Assembly (NCBI GenBank): GCA_038043185.1
Contig: JBBTCO010000007.1
Location: forward strand, 1 to 64,000
Reading direction: 5' to 3'
Source: UBA5009 sp038043185
Lineage (GTDB): Bacteria; Bdellovibrionota; Bdellovibrionia; Bdellovibrionales; Bdellovibrionaceae
DNA: 64,000 nt
Shown here: in pieces, positions 34,588-44,121 of the stretch
Numbering within the stretch: the first letter of the stretch is position 1
How the letters are laid out: each line of letters starts with the position of its first letter
Position numbers and translations under genes: made by a program
Notes under the pieces: model-generated
What the model was told of the DNA's origin: nothing
Databases searched by the model: none
What the model saw: the letters and a program-made list of their open reading frames with translations, nothing else

Positions 34588-35019
34588 ATGACGCGATTAC
34601 AGAAACTCACTAGTGTTAAATCAATTGAAAAGCGGCAATGGAACGAGTTCAAAGACAGCCGTGGTTCGCTTTCCGCAGTCGAATTTCCAGAAGCGATCCC
34701 ATTTCTAATGAAGCGAATGTTCTATCTCTACGACATCGGTATGGATGCAGAGAGAGGGAATCATGCCCATAAATCTCTTGAGCAATTTATGATTTGCTTA
34801 TCAGGGTCTGTAGAGGTGGTTTTAACTGATAAATACGGAGAGACGAGGAGTTTTCAGCTGGAACGGCCTAATGAGGGACTCTACATTCCATCATTCATTT
34901 GGACTCGTCTCAGCCATTTTTCAAAGGGTGCTGTTTGTATTATTTTGGCATCCGAGAAATATGACGAAAATGACTATATCCGGGACTATCAAACTTTTTT
35001 AACCAAGGATCAAATTTGA
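34588..35019 (+). CDS. dTDP-4-keto-6-deoxyhexose 3,4-ketoisomerase (FdtA/QdtA-like cupin)
   Basis: Small cupin of 143 residues in the WxcM-like/FdtA family, shifting the 4-keto group of dTDP-4-keto-6-deoxyglucose to C3. The catalytic motif RGNHAH (H59, H61) is clear, with the following EQFMICLSGSVEV strand and IPSFIWTRL typical of FdtA. It overlaps the aminotransferase gene by 4 nt, the classical FdtA-FdtB pair, and RmlA/RmlB that would supply its substrate are at 48653-50571. FdtA (galacto) and QdtA (gluco) products cannot be separated by eye, so no symbol is given. Confidence 0.88.
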   Translation: MTRLQKLTSVKSIEKRQWNEFKDSRGSLSAVEFPEAIPFLMKRMFYLYDIGMDAERGNHAHKSLEQFMICLSGSVEVVLTDKYGETRSFQLERPNEGLYIPSFIWTRLSHFSKGAVCIILASEKYDENDYIRDYQTFLTKDQI

Positions 35020-36119
35020 TTTCCTTCCAGAACTTTAAAAGACAATGGGAAGAAGTCGGCGCTGAAGTTGAAAAAGCTATGTCCAAATTGGGCTCAACGG
35101 GTTGGTATATTCTGGGTAATTCCCTTCAGGAATTTGAAAAGGCTTTGGCAAAACATACGGATTTTTCTTATTGCCAAGGGGTCGGCAATGGCCTGGACGC
35201 TATAGAAATTTCTTTGCGAAGTTTAGGAATTCGCTCTGGCGACAAAGTTCTAACGACACCTTTAAGCGCTTTTGCCACCACTTTGGCAATAATTAGAGCA
35301 GGAGGATGTCCGGTTTTTTGTGATACCGATGAAAACGGTCTTATTGATTTAAAGTTAGCTAGTGAGGCTATTGAAAAACATAAAATAAAATATTTTGTAC
35401 CAGTGCATTTATTTGGGCAGATGTTAGATATTGAAGCTCTTAATGAAATTAAAGAAAGAACCGATATTCGCATTGTCGAAGATGCGGCACAGTCAATTTG
35501 TGGTCATCATTTATTTGATATTGAAACAAAAAGTGATTTTATTGCGACCAGTTTTTATCCAACTAAAAATCTTGGAGCAATGGGTGATGGTGGCGCCATA
35601 TTAACCAATCAGTCGAGCCTAAACGATAAAGCGAGTTATCTGAAAAACTATGGTCAAACAGATAAATATGTTCACAGTCATTTAGGAATGAATAGTCGAT
35701 TAGATGAGCTTCAATCGGCTATTTTACTTGTGCATTTAAAATATTTAGATCAATGGTTAAAAAAGCGCGCTGCAATTGGAAAAAAATACTTACAACAAAT
35801 TAATAATCCAGCAATCAGAAAAATTTCGTCACAAGTAACCCGCAATGTGTGGCATATTTTTCCAGTTTTTTTATCTGATTCGGCGGCACGTGAACGATTC
35901 GTTCATTTTCTTAAAGAAAATAACATTCAGACTTCAATTCATTTCCCACACTTAATTCCTGATCAACAAGCCATGAAAGAAATTGATACATTAATTTTTG
36001 GAAAACTTGTGCATGCAAATCAAATTTCTCAAGCGGTAGTCTCGCTTCCTTTGCACCCCTATCTTCTTGACGAAGAGGTCGAGAAAATTATTAGCGTTTG
36101 TAACAATTGGAAAGGCTAG
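35016..36119 (+). CDS. DegT/DnrJ/EryC1 sugar 3-aminotransferase (FdtB-like)
   Basis: PLP-dependent nucleotide-sugar aminotransferase of 367 residues. The PLP lysine is Lys184 in SFYPTKNLGAMGDGG. The VEDAAQSICG segment is the usual Asp/Gln contact, and NSRLDELQSAIL is typical of the DegT family. Partnered with the FdtA-like isomerase, it most likely aminates C3 to give a dTDP-3-amino-3,6-dideoxyhexose. The start is a TTG at 35016 overlapping the previous stop (TTGA). The third FdtC-type N-acetyltransferase is not seen in the window, so the amino group may stay free or be modified otherwise. Confidence 0.9.
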   Translation: MISFQNFKRQWEEVGAEVEKAMSKLGSTGWYILGNSLQEFEKALAKHTDFSYCQGVGNGLDAIEISLRSLGIRSGDKVLTTPLSAFATTLAIIRAGGCPVFCDTDENGLIDLKLASEAIEKHKIKYFVPVHLFGQMLDIEALNEIKERTDIRIVEDAAQSICGHHLFDIETKSDFIATSFYPTKNLGAMGDGGAILTNQSSLNDKASYLKNYGQTDKYVHSHLGMNSRLDELQSAILLVHLKYLDQWLKKRAAIGKKYLQQINNPAIRKISSQVTRNVWHIFPVFLSDSAARERFVHFLKENNIQTSIHFPHLIPDQQAMKEIDTLIFGKLVHANQISQAVVSLPLHPYLLDEEVEKIISVCNNWKG

Positions 36120-37819
36120 ATCTGTTGTCACAATTCAGAGCCATACTTGCTTCAAATTATTTTAAATCAATAGCCACCATTATAATGGTATCGTTTTTAG
36201 GATTTAGTATTGTTTATCGAAAGTGGTCGGTCGAAGCCTGGCAGTATCCGATTTCTTATCAAGCTGATCATTTGGCAGTTCATTTTTACACACGTATGTA
36301 CTCGACGGGTCAGCTCATTCCATTTCTTTCGAAGTCAGTGCCAATAATGAATGCTCCTAATGGAGTGGATCTTAGTGATTTGCCGAATAACGAAGACATT
36401 TTGTATTATACAATTGCAGTTTTTCAGAAATTTTTTGGGCAATTTTTTGGTGCAAATTTGGCCGTAGTTGCTCTTATGATTTTAAACGGATTATCATTTT
36501 ATTTATTTCTTACCTATTATGGGATTCGTAATAACCTTTCAACTGCGGGCGGCGTTCTTGTCGCGCTTTCCCATTTTATGCTGTTGCGTGGATTTGAGCA
36601 TGTTATGTTAATTGGCGCTTGGTTCTTGCCATTCATGCTAATTATTTCTGATTGGTGCTTTAATTCAACAACTGTCTGGACGAAAAATAAAAAAATATTT
36701 ACAGGTTTGGTTTCTTTGACGACTGGCCTTTCTTTCCCTTACTATACATTTATTTTTGGCCAATTTTTATTCTTCGGCGCCATCAAACATGCACTTCAAA
36801 AAAAAGGGCGATTAATAGTCGCACCGATGTTTGCGATCGCCCTAAGTATTTTTGGACTTGCTCTAGGACAAATAGATACATTTTTATACCGCTTGAAGGC
36901 TGGTCCTAATACGCTAATCCTAACGCGTGATTTGAGCAGCATAGAGCAATATAGCATGAAGATTGCTGATCTTTTTTTACCTTATACGCATTTGATTAAA
37001 GGCTTTCAGAATTGGGCTCATAAGATTTATTACGATCGTCCATTTCTTATTCATACTGAACCTGGTTTTTCCTACTTGGGATTAATTGGCTGCCTTGCTT
37101 TTGTTTATGCGATAGGGATCCCTATCTGGCATTTTTTTCGTGGTAAAAAACAGGAAGTCGATAGTTTTTGGTTATATCTCTATTGGCTTGTCGGCTTTTC
37201 GATTTCTGGTGGTTTAAATTTTTTAATTTCAATAGTTGCAGGAATGTATCTCTTTCGATGTACAAATAGATACAGTATTTTGGTATTGATAATTTCATTA
37301 TTTTTATTTTTTAGAAAAGTTAATCCCCACTGGGGGCGACAAGCAGCCATTGCTTTAATTTGTATTGCGCTTATAGATTTGCCAGCAAGAACTCGGTTTA
37401 CAGAGTATGCAGAAATTAAAAACAGGGTCGACGCAGACCGAGATTTTGTTTCTAAAATTGAAAAAAATCTTCCCGCTGGTGCAATGATTTTTCAATTACC
37501 GGTGGTTGATTTTCCAGAATATCCTAAATTATTTGAAATGACTGATTACGAGCATTTTAGGCCAGTTTTATATTCTTCTCAGTTTCGTTGGTCCTATGCT
37601 TCAATGAAGGGTCGTCCTGACAATGATTGGCAAAAAGAAGCCGAACGTAAATCTATAACAGAACTAGTTTTGTTGCTTCGTGAAAAGGGTTTTTCGGCAA
37701 TATACTTGAATAAAAGGGGTTTTGCAGATCGTGGTCAAAAGATGATGGATGAGCTTAAGCTTTATCTGCCAAGCGCCACTGAGATTGTAAGCGATGATTT
37801 ATATTTGATAAAGATATAG
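36107..37819 (+). CDS. Multi-span membrane protein, GT-C-like
   Basis: 570 residues with about ten or more hydrophobic spans and a C-terminal soluble domain of about 130 residues. The first large loop contains YQADHLAVHFY and the phrase PNGVDLSDLPNNEDILYY, where the N-x-P-x-G-like and acidic residues resemble bacterial GT-C proteins of the uncharacterised kind seen in O-antigen loci. Start uncertain: TTG at 36107 overlaps the aminotransferase by 13 nt, while TTG at 36125 has AAAGG 9 nt upstream and may be the true one. It probably transfers a lipid-linked sugar in the periplasm. Confidence 0.65.
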   Translation: MERLDLLSQFRAILASNYFKSIATIIMVSFLGFSIVYRKWSVEAWQYPISYQADHLAVHFYTRMYSTGQLIPFLSKSVPIMNAPNGVDLSDLPNNEDILYYTIAVFQKFFGQFFGANLAVVALMILNGLSFYLFLTYYGIRNNLSTAGGVLVALSHFMLLRGFEHVMLIGAWFLPFMLIISDWCFNSTTVWTKNKKIFTGLVSLTTGLSFPYYTFIFGQFLFFGAIKHALQKKGRLIVAPMFAIALSIFGLALGQIDTFLYRLKAGPNTLILTRDLSSIEQYSMKIADLFLPYTHLIKGFQNWAHKIYYDRPFLIHTEPGFSYLGLIGCLAFVYAIGIPIWHFFRGKKQEVDSFWLYLYWLVGFSISGGLNFLISIVAGMYLFRCTNRYSILVLIISLFLFFRKVNPHWGRQAAIALICIALIDLPARTRFTEYAEIKNRVDADRDFVSKIEKNLPAGAMIFQLPVVDFPEYPKLFEMTDYEHFRPVLYSSQFRWSYASMKGRPDNDWQKEAERKSITELVLLLREKGFSAIYLNKRGFADRGQKMMDELKLYLPSATEIVSDDLYLIKI

Positions 37820-37874
37820 TTTCAATATAGGGTTGTATTTTGTTATTTTACCAATACAAAAAGTCAGGTGATAT

Positions 37875-39140
37875 ATGATTTATACGAAAACTTCCAAATG
37901 CCGAATTTGTGCCTCAAGTAATCTAGAAACCATTTTGGATTTAGGTCAGCAGTACTTAACTGGAATGTTCCCAGCCGCTGGACAAACCGTTGAAAAGGGT
38001 CCGTTAGAATTAGTTAAATGTAGCGAGTGCCATCTGGTGCAAATGGCACACAGTTACGATATGTCCCAACTGTATGGCGAAAACTATGGATATCGTTCAG
38101 GACTGAACGCTTCAATGGTCGAACATTTAAAACAAAAAGTTAAAACCATCAGTCGCTTAGTTGAATTTAAAAAAGATGATCTGGTTGTCGATATTGGCAG
38201 CAATGATGGAACTACTCTAGGTCATTATGAAGATCGAAAGTGCACTTTTGTTGGTATCGATCCTTCAGGTTCTAAATTCAAAAAATATTATAAGCCGGAT
38301 GTGCAATTAATTCCTGATTTTTTCTCCTCAAAATTAATTCAGGATAAGTTTCCTGGAAAAAAAGCAAAAGTTGTTACGTCGATTGCCATGTTTTATGATC
38401 TGGAAAATCCCATTCAATTTGCAAAAGAGATCGCTTCGATTCTAGATGAAAACGGAGTTTGGGTTTTTGAACAAAGTTATTTACCTTTGATGATAGAAAC
38501 TTTGGCGTACGATACTGTTTGTCATGAACATCTCGAGTATTATGGACTTCATCAGGTTCAGAAAATCTTAGAGGCTGCAAATCTTAAAATTATCGAAGTG
38601 GAATTGAATGATGTTAACGGCGGTAGTTTTTCAATTACTGCTGGTGCTAATTCTAATAAAACAATGAAGAGCTCCGAAAAAGTTGCTGTTCTTTTAGAGA
38701 AAGAAAAAAAAGAAGGTTACTTGGGCATGGATCTTTATAAAAAATATGCCAAAGATGTTTTTAAGCATCGAGATGAACTTAAGTCTGTCGTGAGAGAAAT
38801 CCGAGATGCCGGTCAAACGATTCATGCTTATGGAGCATCGACAAAAGGAAATGTTATTTTACAGTTCTGTGGTTTTGGGACGAAAGACATTGCCGCGGTC
38901 GCTGAAGTTAATGAAGATAAATTTGGAAAATTCACGCCCGGCACACAAATTCCAATTATTTCCGAAGCTGATTCTAAAGCTAAAAAACCAAATTATTATT
39001 TAGTGATGCCGTGGCATTTTAAGAAAAATATTTTATCTCGAGAGAAAAAATATATTCTTGAGCAAAACGGAAAGTTTATATTTCCGCTGCCTCATATCCA
39101 CGTTGTGAGTAAAGATAATTTAAATGAACACCTAGGTTAA
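37875..39140 (+). CDS. Sugar C-methyltransferase (zinc-ribbon class I SAM methyltransferase, TylC3-like)
   Basis: 421 residues in the three-part architecture of NDP-sugar C-methyltransferases. An N-terminal zinc-binding domain has CRIC (around residue 10) and CSEC (near 54). A central SAM domain has VVDIGSNDGTTL, and the C-terminal part has AYGASTKGN, a segment conserved in this family. Such enzymes methylate C3 of a 4-keto-6-deoxy nucleotide sugar to make branched sugars. The region contains both CDP- and dTDP-4-keto-6-deoxyglucose makers, so either could be the substrate. ATG preceded by an AGGTGAT element. Confidence 0.87.
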   Translation: MIYTKTSKCRICASSNLETILDLGQQYLTGMFPAAGQTVEKGPLELVKCSECHLVQMAHSYDMSQLYGENYGYRSGLNASMVEHLKQKVKTISRLVEFKKDDLVVDIGSNDGTTLGHYEDRKCTFVGIDPSGSKFKKYYKPDVQLIPDFFSSKLIQDKFPGKKAKVVTSIAMFYDLENPIQFAKEIASILDENGVWVFEQSYLPLMIETLAYDTVCHEHLEYYGLHQVQKILEAANLKIIEVELNDVNGGSFSITAGANSNKTMKSSEKVAVLLEKEKKEGYLGMDLYKKYAKDVFKHRDELKSVVREIRDAGQTIHAYGASTKGNVILQFCGFGTKDIAAVAEVNEDKFGKFTPGTQIPIISEADSKAKKPNYYLVMPWHFKKNILSREKKYILEQNGKFIFPLPHIHVVSKDNLNEHLG

Positions 39141-39147
39141 TCAAAAT

Positions 39148-40674
39148 ATGAGAATTTTTTGGTTAGGTGCTCACAAATTACTTGTTAAGACCGAGCTTGT
39201 TCGGTTGCGAGCCCTTGGCTACGAAGTATTTAACCCACCTTATAATACTCCTGTTCCAGATCAGTCTGCTCAAATGAATTGGGACTCATCACAACCGACA
39301 AGCCTTCCTCCCCATATTTTTGAAAAACTATCGAAGTATAATTTTTTTTATAACTCAATAGATGAAGAAATTACGGAAATTCTTAATAAGTATTTTGATG
39401 CCGTAGTTGTAACGATTCACCCATGGTGGCTTTCGGAAGTTCTTCGTGTTTATAAAGGTAAAGTTATTTATCGCACCTATGGACAGTTGGAAATTCTTTC
39501 TGAAGAGTTGGTCAATTATGAAGGAATTACGCAAATATTAAATCGAGACAACTTTTACTTTTTGCCTTTTCATGAAAAAACGATAACGGATGAAGATCAA
39601 TGGTTAAAAGGTAGAGCGACGGTGGTGCCGTACTGCCTGGATCCTTCAATATTTACTCGCATAGGGGATTGGAATAAAAATTCGGTAAAAAATCGCCAGA
39701 TGATGGTGACCTGCCCGAATATAAATAATCCATTTTATTTAGATCACTATAATTTCTTAAAGAAAAATTTTCCGGAAGATCATTATTTGTTTTTCGGAGT
39801 ACAGCTTGCGAAAATTAATGATCCGCAGGTTATTGGAACAATTGCTTATGAACGTTTGCAAAAATATTTCTCGGAATCTGCGGGCTTTTTATACACCTAC
39901 CCAAATCCAAGGGTCTGTTACCTGCCCCCGATAGAAATGATGGTGGTAGGTGGTCCAGTGTTATACACCAAGGGTTGTTTGCTGGATCGCATGATTCTTA
40001 ATGGGCAGGGCCATGGGGCCTATTCATCAACTGAAGAAGCTAAGCGATTAACACAGCGGCTTTTTGAGCAGGATCAGGAGTTCATTCGTATACTGCAAAA
40101 AGAGCAAGATAGCGTGGCGCGGTATTATAGTCCCGATTATGTTTGGCCGATTTTTGATAAGGTCATGAAAAATATTCTTGAGTCAAAACCACAAAAAAAA
40201 TTATTAAAAAACGAAGTTACAGTTGTCGGTGACTATCGAGCGGCCAGAAATTACGCGAACTCAAAAGATTATCAAAATGAAAACAAAGTTTTAACCAAAC
40301 AAGATGTATTGGAAAAAGTAATGTTATTTCGTCTGGAAAGACGATTTCGCATGAATAAAGTTCGTAATAGTGTTGTGGCCTTTAGTAAAAGAATTGAAGA
40401 GGGTGAGTTTGTTCGCCATTTGATAGAGAAGAAGGCCACTGCTGCTGCACCAGCTGGTGTCGAGCAAAAAACCAAATCTAGAAATCGCGTCATCAGCCAA
40501 TGCATTTATCTTCTTTATCGAGTAAAGGATCGCGTAAAAATACATCTTTCAAAAGTTAAGTCTAAGGTAAGATCGAGTTATTATTTAATTCGAAGGATAT
40601 CTTTTCATGTCAGCTTTCTGATTTGGCTTTCTCTCAATATAATTCAGGGAAAAAAAGTTAGGCGGTTGAATTGA
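39148..40674 (+). CDS. Probable glycosyltransferase of unrecognised family
   Basis: 508 residues. The N-terminal half opens with a Rossmann-like strand MRIFWLGAHKLLVKTE and contains YFDAVVVTIHPWWL; the middle has YLPPIEMMVVGGPVLYTKGC, which resembles the donor-binding EX7E-like end of a GT-B fold. The last 100 residues are strongly basic and carry a hydrophobic C-terminal stretch (HVSFLIWLSLNI), perhaps a membrane-association tail. I cannot name a family. It overlaps the SDR gene at 40671 by 4 nt and follows the C-methyltransferase by 7 nt, so it may transfer the sugar made there. Confidence 0.65.
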   Translation: MRIFWLGAHKLLVKTELVRLRALGYEVFNPPYNTPVPDQSAQMNWDSSQPTSLPPHIFEKLSKYNFFYNSIDEEITEILNKYFDAVVVTIHPWWLSEVLRVYKGKVIYRTYGQLEILSEELVNYEGITQILNRDNFYFLPFHEKTITDEDQWLKGRATVVPYCLDPSIFTRIGDWNKNSVKNRQMMVTCPNINNPFYLDHYNFLKKNFPEDHYLFFGVQLAKINDPQVIGTIAYERLQKYFSESAGFLYTYPNPRVCYLPPIEMMVVGGPVLYTKGCLLDRMILNGQGHGAYSSTEEAKRLTQRLFEQDQEFIRILQKEQDSVARYYSPDYVWPIFDKVMKNILESKPQKKLLKNEVTVVGDYRAARNYANSKDYQNENKVLTKQDVLEKVMLFRLERRFRMNKVRNSVVAFSKRIEEGEFVRHLIEKKATAAAPAGVEQKTKSRNRVISQCIYLLYRVKDRVKIHLSKVKSKVRSSYYLIRRISFHVSFLIWLSLNIIQGKKVRRLN

Positions 40675-41564
40675 AAGTACTTTTCACCGGAGGGCAGGGC
40701 TTTATCGGAAAGCATGTCAGTGATCGCTTTAAAGAAATTGGCCATGAAGTATTTCTTTTTGAAGGTGATATTCTAAACTCATCGCAATTATTTAAATGTT
40801 TATCTGCACAAAACTATGACTTTATTGTGCATTTAGCGGGAATCAGTTCTGTGCCCCAAGGGGAGTCAGATCTTGAAAAGCTTTTTGCCGTAAATCAGTT
40901 CGGCACCAGTCTGTTACTTGAAGGAATAAAGGCCCATTGTCCAAACACACATTTAATTTTTTCGTCTTCAGCCCAAGTGTATGATTCACAACAGGTGACT
41001 ACTCCGTTGAGTGAATCATCAAAAGTATCACCATTGAACGCTTACGCCCGTTCCAAATACACCTCGGAACTGCTTATCGAAAGCTATTCGCAGTTGTATC
41101 AAGTTACGTCGACAGTATTTCGAATTTTTAATCACACTCATAAAACTCATCACCGAGAGTTTTTTCTTCCAAGCATTTATGAACGTTGCGTTCAGGCTAA
41201 ATCACAAGGGCTTAAAACTCAGGAAATTTCAGTCGGAAATTTAGATTTAATTCGTGATATCAGTCCGGTGCAAAGAATTAGGGATATTTTTTCAAAATAT
41301 GTAGCTGCTAAACATGATAAAGGATCCAGCAAAATATTTAATATATGCAGTGGGGTAGGCTTAAATTTAAAAGTTCTAGCTCACGAGTTGGGAAATGCTA
41401 TTGGGGTTGATATAAAATTTCAACCAGATCCAGCTCGATTTCGTAAGAACGATCCATCATTTTTCGTAGGGAATAATGCCAAAATCGTATCTTTTCTAGA
41501 TATGCATTGGGACGATACGATGAATGAAAAATATCTTGTTAAAAAATTCTTGGAAGATATTTAA
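40671..41564 (+). CDS. NAD-dependent epimerase/dehydratase, Rmd-like GDP-6-deoxyhexose reductase
   Basis: Extended SDR of 297 residues with FTGGQGFIGKHV (Rossmann), FSSSAQVYD and Y125-A-R-S-K129 (YxxxK). The C-terminal section DPARFRKNDPSFFVGNNAKI fits the D-P-x-R-x-R-x-x-D substrate-binding segment of Rmd/GDP-4-keto-6-deoxymannose reductases better than the protein at 16239. The Gmd gene that makes the substrate is only 1.6 kb away. Start is a TTG at 40671 overlapping the previous stop (TTGA). Its 3' end overlaps the convergent wzt-like gene by 4 nt. Confidence 0.78.
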   Translation: MKVLFTGGQGFIGKHVSDRFKEIGHEVFLFEGDILNSSQLFKCLSAQNYDFIVHLAGISSVPQGESDLEKLFAVNQFGTSLLLEGIKAHCPNTHLIFSSSAQVYDSQQVTTPLSESSKVSPLNAYARSKYTSELLIESYSQLYQVTSTVFRIFNHTHKTHHREFFLPSIYERCVQAKSQGLKTQEISVGNLDLIRDISPVQRIRDIFSKYVAAKHDKGSSKIFNICSGVGLNLKVLAHELGNAIGVDIKFQPDPARFRKNDPSFFVGNNAKIVSFLDMHWDDTMNEKYLVKKFLEDI

Positions 41565-42349
41565 TTATTTATGCTAGCTTGCTGGCGAGTTTTAATCATA
41601 TTTTTATAAAACTGTAAGGCTTCTTCTGTTTTACCACCAAAAATAAATTTACCTTTTTCCATGACATAGGTTCGCGTGCACATTCTTTCAATAAATCCTA
41701 AGTCATGAGAAACGATGACCAGGGCACGAGCTTGATTGATAAGATGATCAATTCGTTTTTCTGCTTTCGAAATAAAAGCGGCATCACCAGCGGCTAACAT
41801 TTCATCAATAATTAAAATATCTGGTGAAATTGAAGTGGCAATCGTAAATGCCAATCTTACGGTCATTCCCGAAGAATAGTATTTTACAGGGGTATCGATA
41901 AACTCCCCGAGTTCAGTAAAATCGATAATTTCCTTTTCTTTTTCCTTAAGTTGCTTTTTAGTGAATCCCAGCATGTATCCATTAAGATAGATATTTTCAC
42001 GACCAGTAAACTCCGCATCAAATCCGGCGCCAACTTCAATCAGGGGTTGTATTGAGCCATCAACTTTGATTTGACCGGCAGAGGGAACCAGGATTCCAGA
42101 AATGACCTTAAGAAGAGTGCTTTTACCTGAACCATTGAGTCCGATGATCCCAATGCGATCGTCCTCTTGCACCGTGAAGTTCATATGATCGATAGCACGA
42201 ATTTTTGTAAGCTTTTCTTTCACATAACTACGGCGAGTAATTAAGTTAACGATAAATTCTTTAAGATTGTTCGTTCGATCATGATGGCTTTCATAATCGA
42301 GGCAGACATCTTTAAGCTGTATAAGTCCATCGGTTGTTGTCATCGTCAT
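41561..42349 (-). CDS. wzt: Polysaccharide ABC exporter ATPase (Wzt-like, short form)
   Basis: ATP-binding subunit of an ABC-2 polysaccharide exporter, 262 residues. Walker A GLNGSGKST at 70-78, signature YSSGMTVRLAF and Walker B ILIIDEMLAAGD are intact. The protein ends soon after the nucleotide-binding domain, so it lacks the C-terminal carbohydrate-binding domain found in Wzt proteins that recognise a capped O-antigen. It is more like TagH/KpsT-short or Wzt of uncapped systems. Overlaps the permease gene by 4 nt and is last in the minus-strand operon manC - methyltransferase - flippase - gmd - wzm - wzt. Confidence 0.92.
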   Translation of the reverse strand: MTMTTTDGLIQLKDVCLDYESHHDRTNNLKEFIVNLITRRSYVKEKLTKIRAIDHMNFTVQEDDRIGIIGLNGSGKSTLLKVISGILVPSAGQIKVDGSIQPLIEVGAGFDAEFTGRENIYLNGYMLGFTKKQLKEKEKEIIDFTELGEFIDTPVKYYSSGMTVRLAFTIATSISPDILIIDEMLAAGDAAFISKAEKRIDHLINQARALVIVSHDLGFIERMCTRTYVMEKGKFIFGGKTEEALQFYKNMIKTRQQASINN

Positions 42350-43140
42350 AATTTAAAAACAATTTTGTTTTGAAAGCGATCAATTAGTAAAAAACCAATT
42401 AAAAAACTTGTTAATGAAAGTATGGTTAATCCTAATAACAAGCGAGCATCAGGTGGACTATTGGTCAATAAAGGCTGACGGAAGGCTTCAAGAAAATAGG
42501 ATAAGGGGTTGATATCAATCAAGATATGGTATTTTTCTGGAATCATGGATTTGTTATAAATTATTGGCGTCGCGAAAAATGCGGCTTGAAGGATCGCTGG
42601 CACAATGTGCACAAGATCTCTGAAGTAAACAGTGGCTAAGCTAATCATCGCACTAATGCCAAAAAGAAATATAGCCACTAAAATTATGGGTAGTATCGAC
42701 GTGAAAATAACAAATGAAAATTCAAGTTTGCTAGAGATAATTCCAAGAATCATTAATGACGTTGCCGACAAAACAAAGTTAACAACTTCGTAGATAACAA
42801 CATTTTGTACAAAAATTATTTTTGGTAAGTATATTTTTTTTATAAAGTGTTCATTTTGAATAAAAGCCGTCGGGGCTCGATTTAAAGTTGAAGAAACAAC
42901 AGCAAAAAAGAGAGCACCCGAAAAATAATAAACAAAATAATTTTCAATTTGGGTTTTAAGTAAAACCGTAAAGACAAGACCCATAATAATGTAATGGAGC
43001 ATGGGAGCTAAAACGGTCCACAGGAATCCAAGAACTGATCTGCGATATCTGGATCTTAAATTGGTCGTCACAAAAGCATATGTGACATAACGATATTTGT
43101 AAATTTCAAGAACACTGTTCCTGAGCTTATCGAATGACAT
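42346..43140 (-). CDS. wzm: Polysaccharide ABC-2 exporter permease (Wzm-like)
   Basis: Membrane subunit of the polysaccharide exporter, 264 residues with about six spans. The N-terminal amphipathic region contains LRSRYRRSVLGFLWTVLAP, the hallmark of ABC-2 polysaccharide/teichoic-acid permeases, and a late loop has INPLSYFLEAFRQPL, the conserved C-terminal signature. The ATG directly follows the gmd stop (TAA-ATG) with no separate Shine-Dalgarno, indicating coupling. It pairs with the ATPase gene that overlaps its end. Confidence 0.92.
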   Translation of the reverse strand: MSFDKLRNSVLEIYKYRYVTYAFVTTNLRSRYRRSVLGFLWTVLAPMLHYIIMGLVFTVLLKTQIENYFVYYFSGALFFAVVSSTLNRAPTAFIQNEHFIKKIYLPKIIFVQNVVIYEVVNFVLSATSLMILGIISSKLEFSFVIFTSILPIILVAIFLFGISAMISLATVYFRDLVHIVPAILQAAFFATPIIYNKSMIPEKYHILIDINPLSYFLEAFRQPLLTNSPPDARLLLGLTILSLTSFLIGFLLIDRFQNKIVFKL

Positions 43141-44121
43141 TTAGAGCGTTGTATTACGTTTAAGGTTTGCAACATGCTTCAAATCAGCGTCAGTCATCAT
43201 ATGAACCAACTCTTTAAAACTAGTTTTGGGTTCCCAGCCCAAATATTTTTTCGCTTTCGCAGAACTACCAATGAGCAAATCGACTTCAGCTGGCCGATTA
43301 AATTTTTGATCGATAACAACATACTTTTTCCAATCTAAATCGGCCCGAGCAAATGCGAGTTCTACGAATTCTTTTACGGTGTGAGTTTCATTTGTAGAAA
43401 TAACGTAATCTTCAGGTTTTTCCTGTTGAAGCATCAACCACATTGCTTCGACATAATCACCAGCATAACCCCAATCACGTTGAGCATCCAAATTACCAAG
43501 GCGAAGTTCCTTGGCCAGGCCATTTTTGATTAAAGCGACATGATAAGAAATTTTCCGAGTTACAAATTCAATTCCACGACGGGGAGATTCGTGATTAAAC
43601 AGAATTCCACTTGTAGCATGCATATTATAAGATTCGCGATAATTAATGGTAATCCAATGGCCATAAAGTTTTGCGACTCCGTACGGAGAGCGCGGATAAA
43701 ATGGGGTTGCTTCGACTTGAGGAACCGCTTGGACTTTGCCAAACATTTCGCTACTTGAAGCTTGGTAAAAGCGCGCTTTAGGAGCGACCTTTCGCATGGC
43801 CTCAAGAATTCGCGTTACACCCACTGCAGTAAATTCAGCTGTTAAAACGGGCTGATTCCAAGAAGCATGAACAAAACTTTGTGCGGCTAAATTATAGATT
43901 TCATCCGGTTTGGACTCTTCAAGAGCTTCGATCAAAGAGGGTTGATCTAAAAGATCGCCATTGATTAGATTAATATCGTTAATAATGTGCTCAATTCGGT
44001 CATTGGGAGACGTGCTGGACCGTCGCGTCAAGCCATGAACTTTATAGCCTTTTTTTAAAAGAAATTCAGCAAGATATGAACCATCTTGACCGGTAACCCC
44101 AGTAATTAATGCGCTTTTCAT
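43141..44121 (-). CDS. gmd: GDP-mannose 4,6-dehydratase
   Basis: Converts GDP-mannose to GDP-4-keto-6-deoxymannose. 326 residues with ALITGVTGQDGSYLAEFLL at 4-22, the Gmd signature TRRSS, the catalytic ASSSEMFG and YGVAK (YxxxK), FNHESPRRG and the LGNLDAQRDWGYAGD segment. The identification is secure. ManC 2 kb away provides GDP-mannose and the Rmd-like reductase at 40671 probably uses its product. A GAGGAGC Shine-Dalgarno precedes the ATG. It is separated by 145 bp from the flippase stop, so it may also have its own promoter. Confidence 0.95.
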   Translation of the reverse strand: MKSALITGVTGQDGSYLAEFLLKKGYKVHGLTRRSSTSPNDRIEHIINDINLINGDLLDQPSLIEALEESKPDEIYNLAAQSFVHASWNQPVLTAEFTAVGVTRILEAMRKVAPKARFYQASSSEMFGKVQAVPQVEATPFYPRSPYGVAKLYGHWITINYRESYNMHATSGILFNHESPRRGIEFVTRKISYHVALIKNGLAKELRLGNLDAQRDWGYAGDYVEAMWLMLQQEKPEDYVISTNETHTVKEFVELAFARADLDWKKYVVIDQKFNRPAEVDLLIGSSAKAKKYLGWEPKTSFKELVHMMTDADLKHVANLKRNTTL

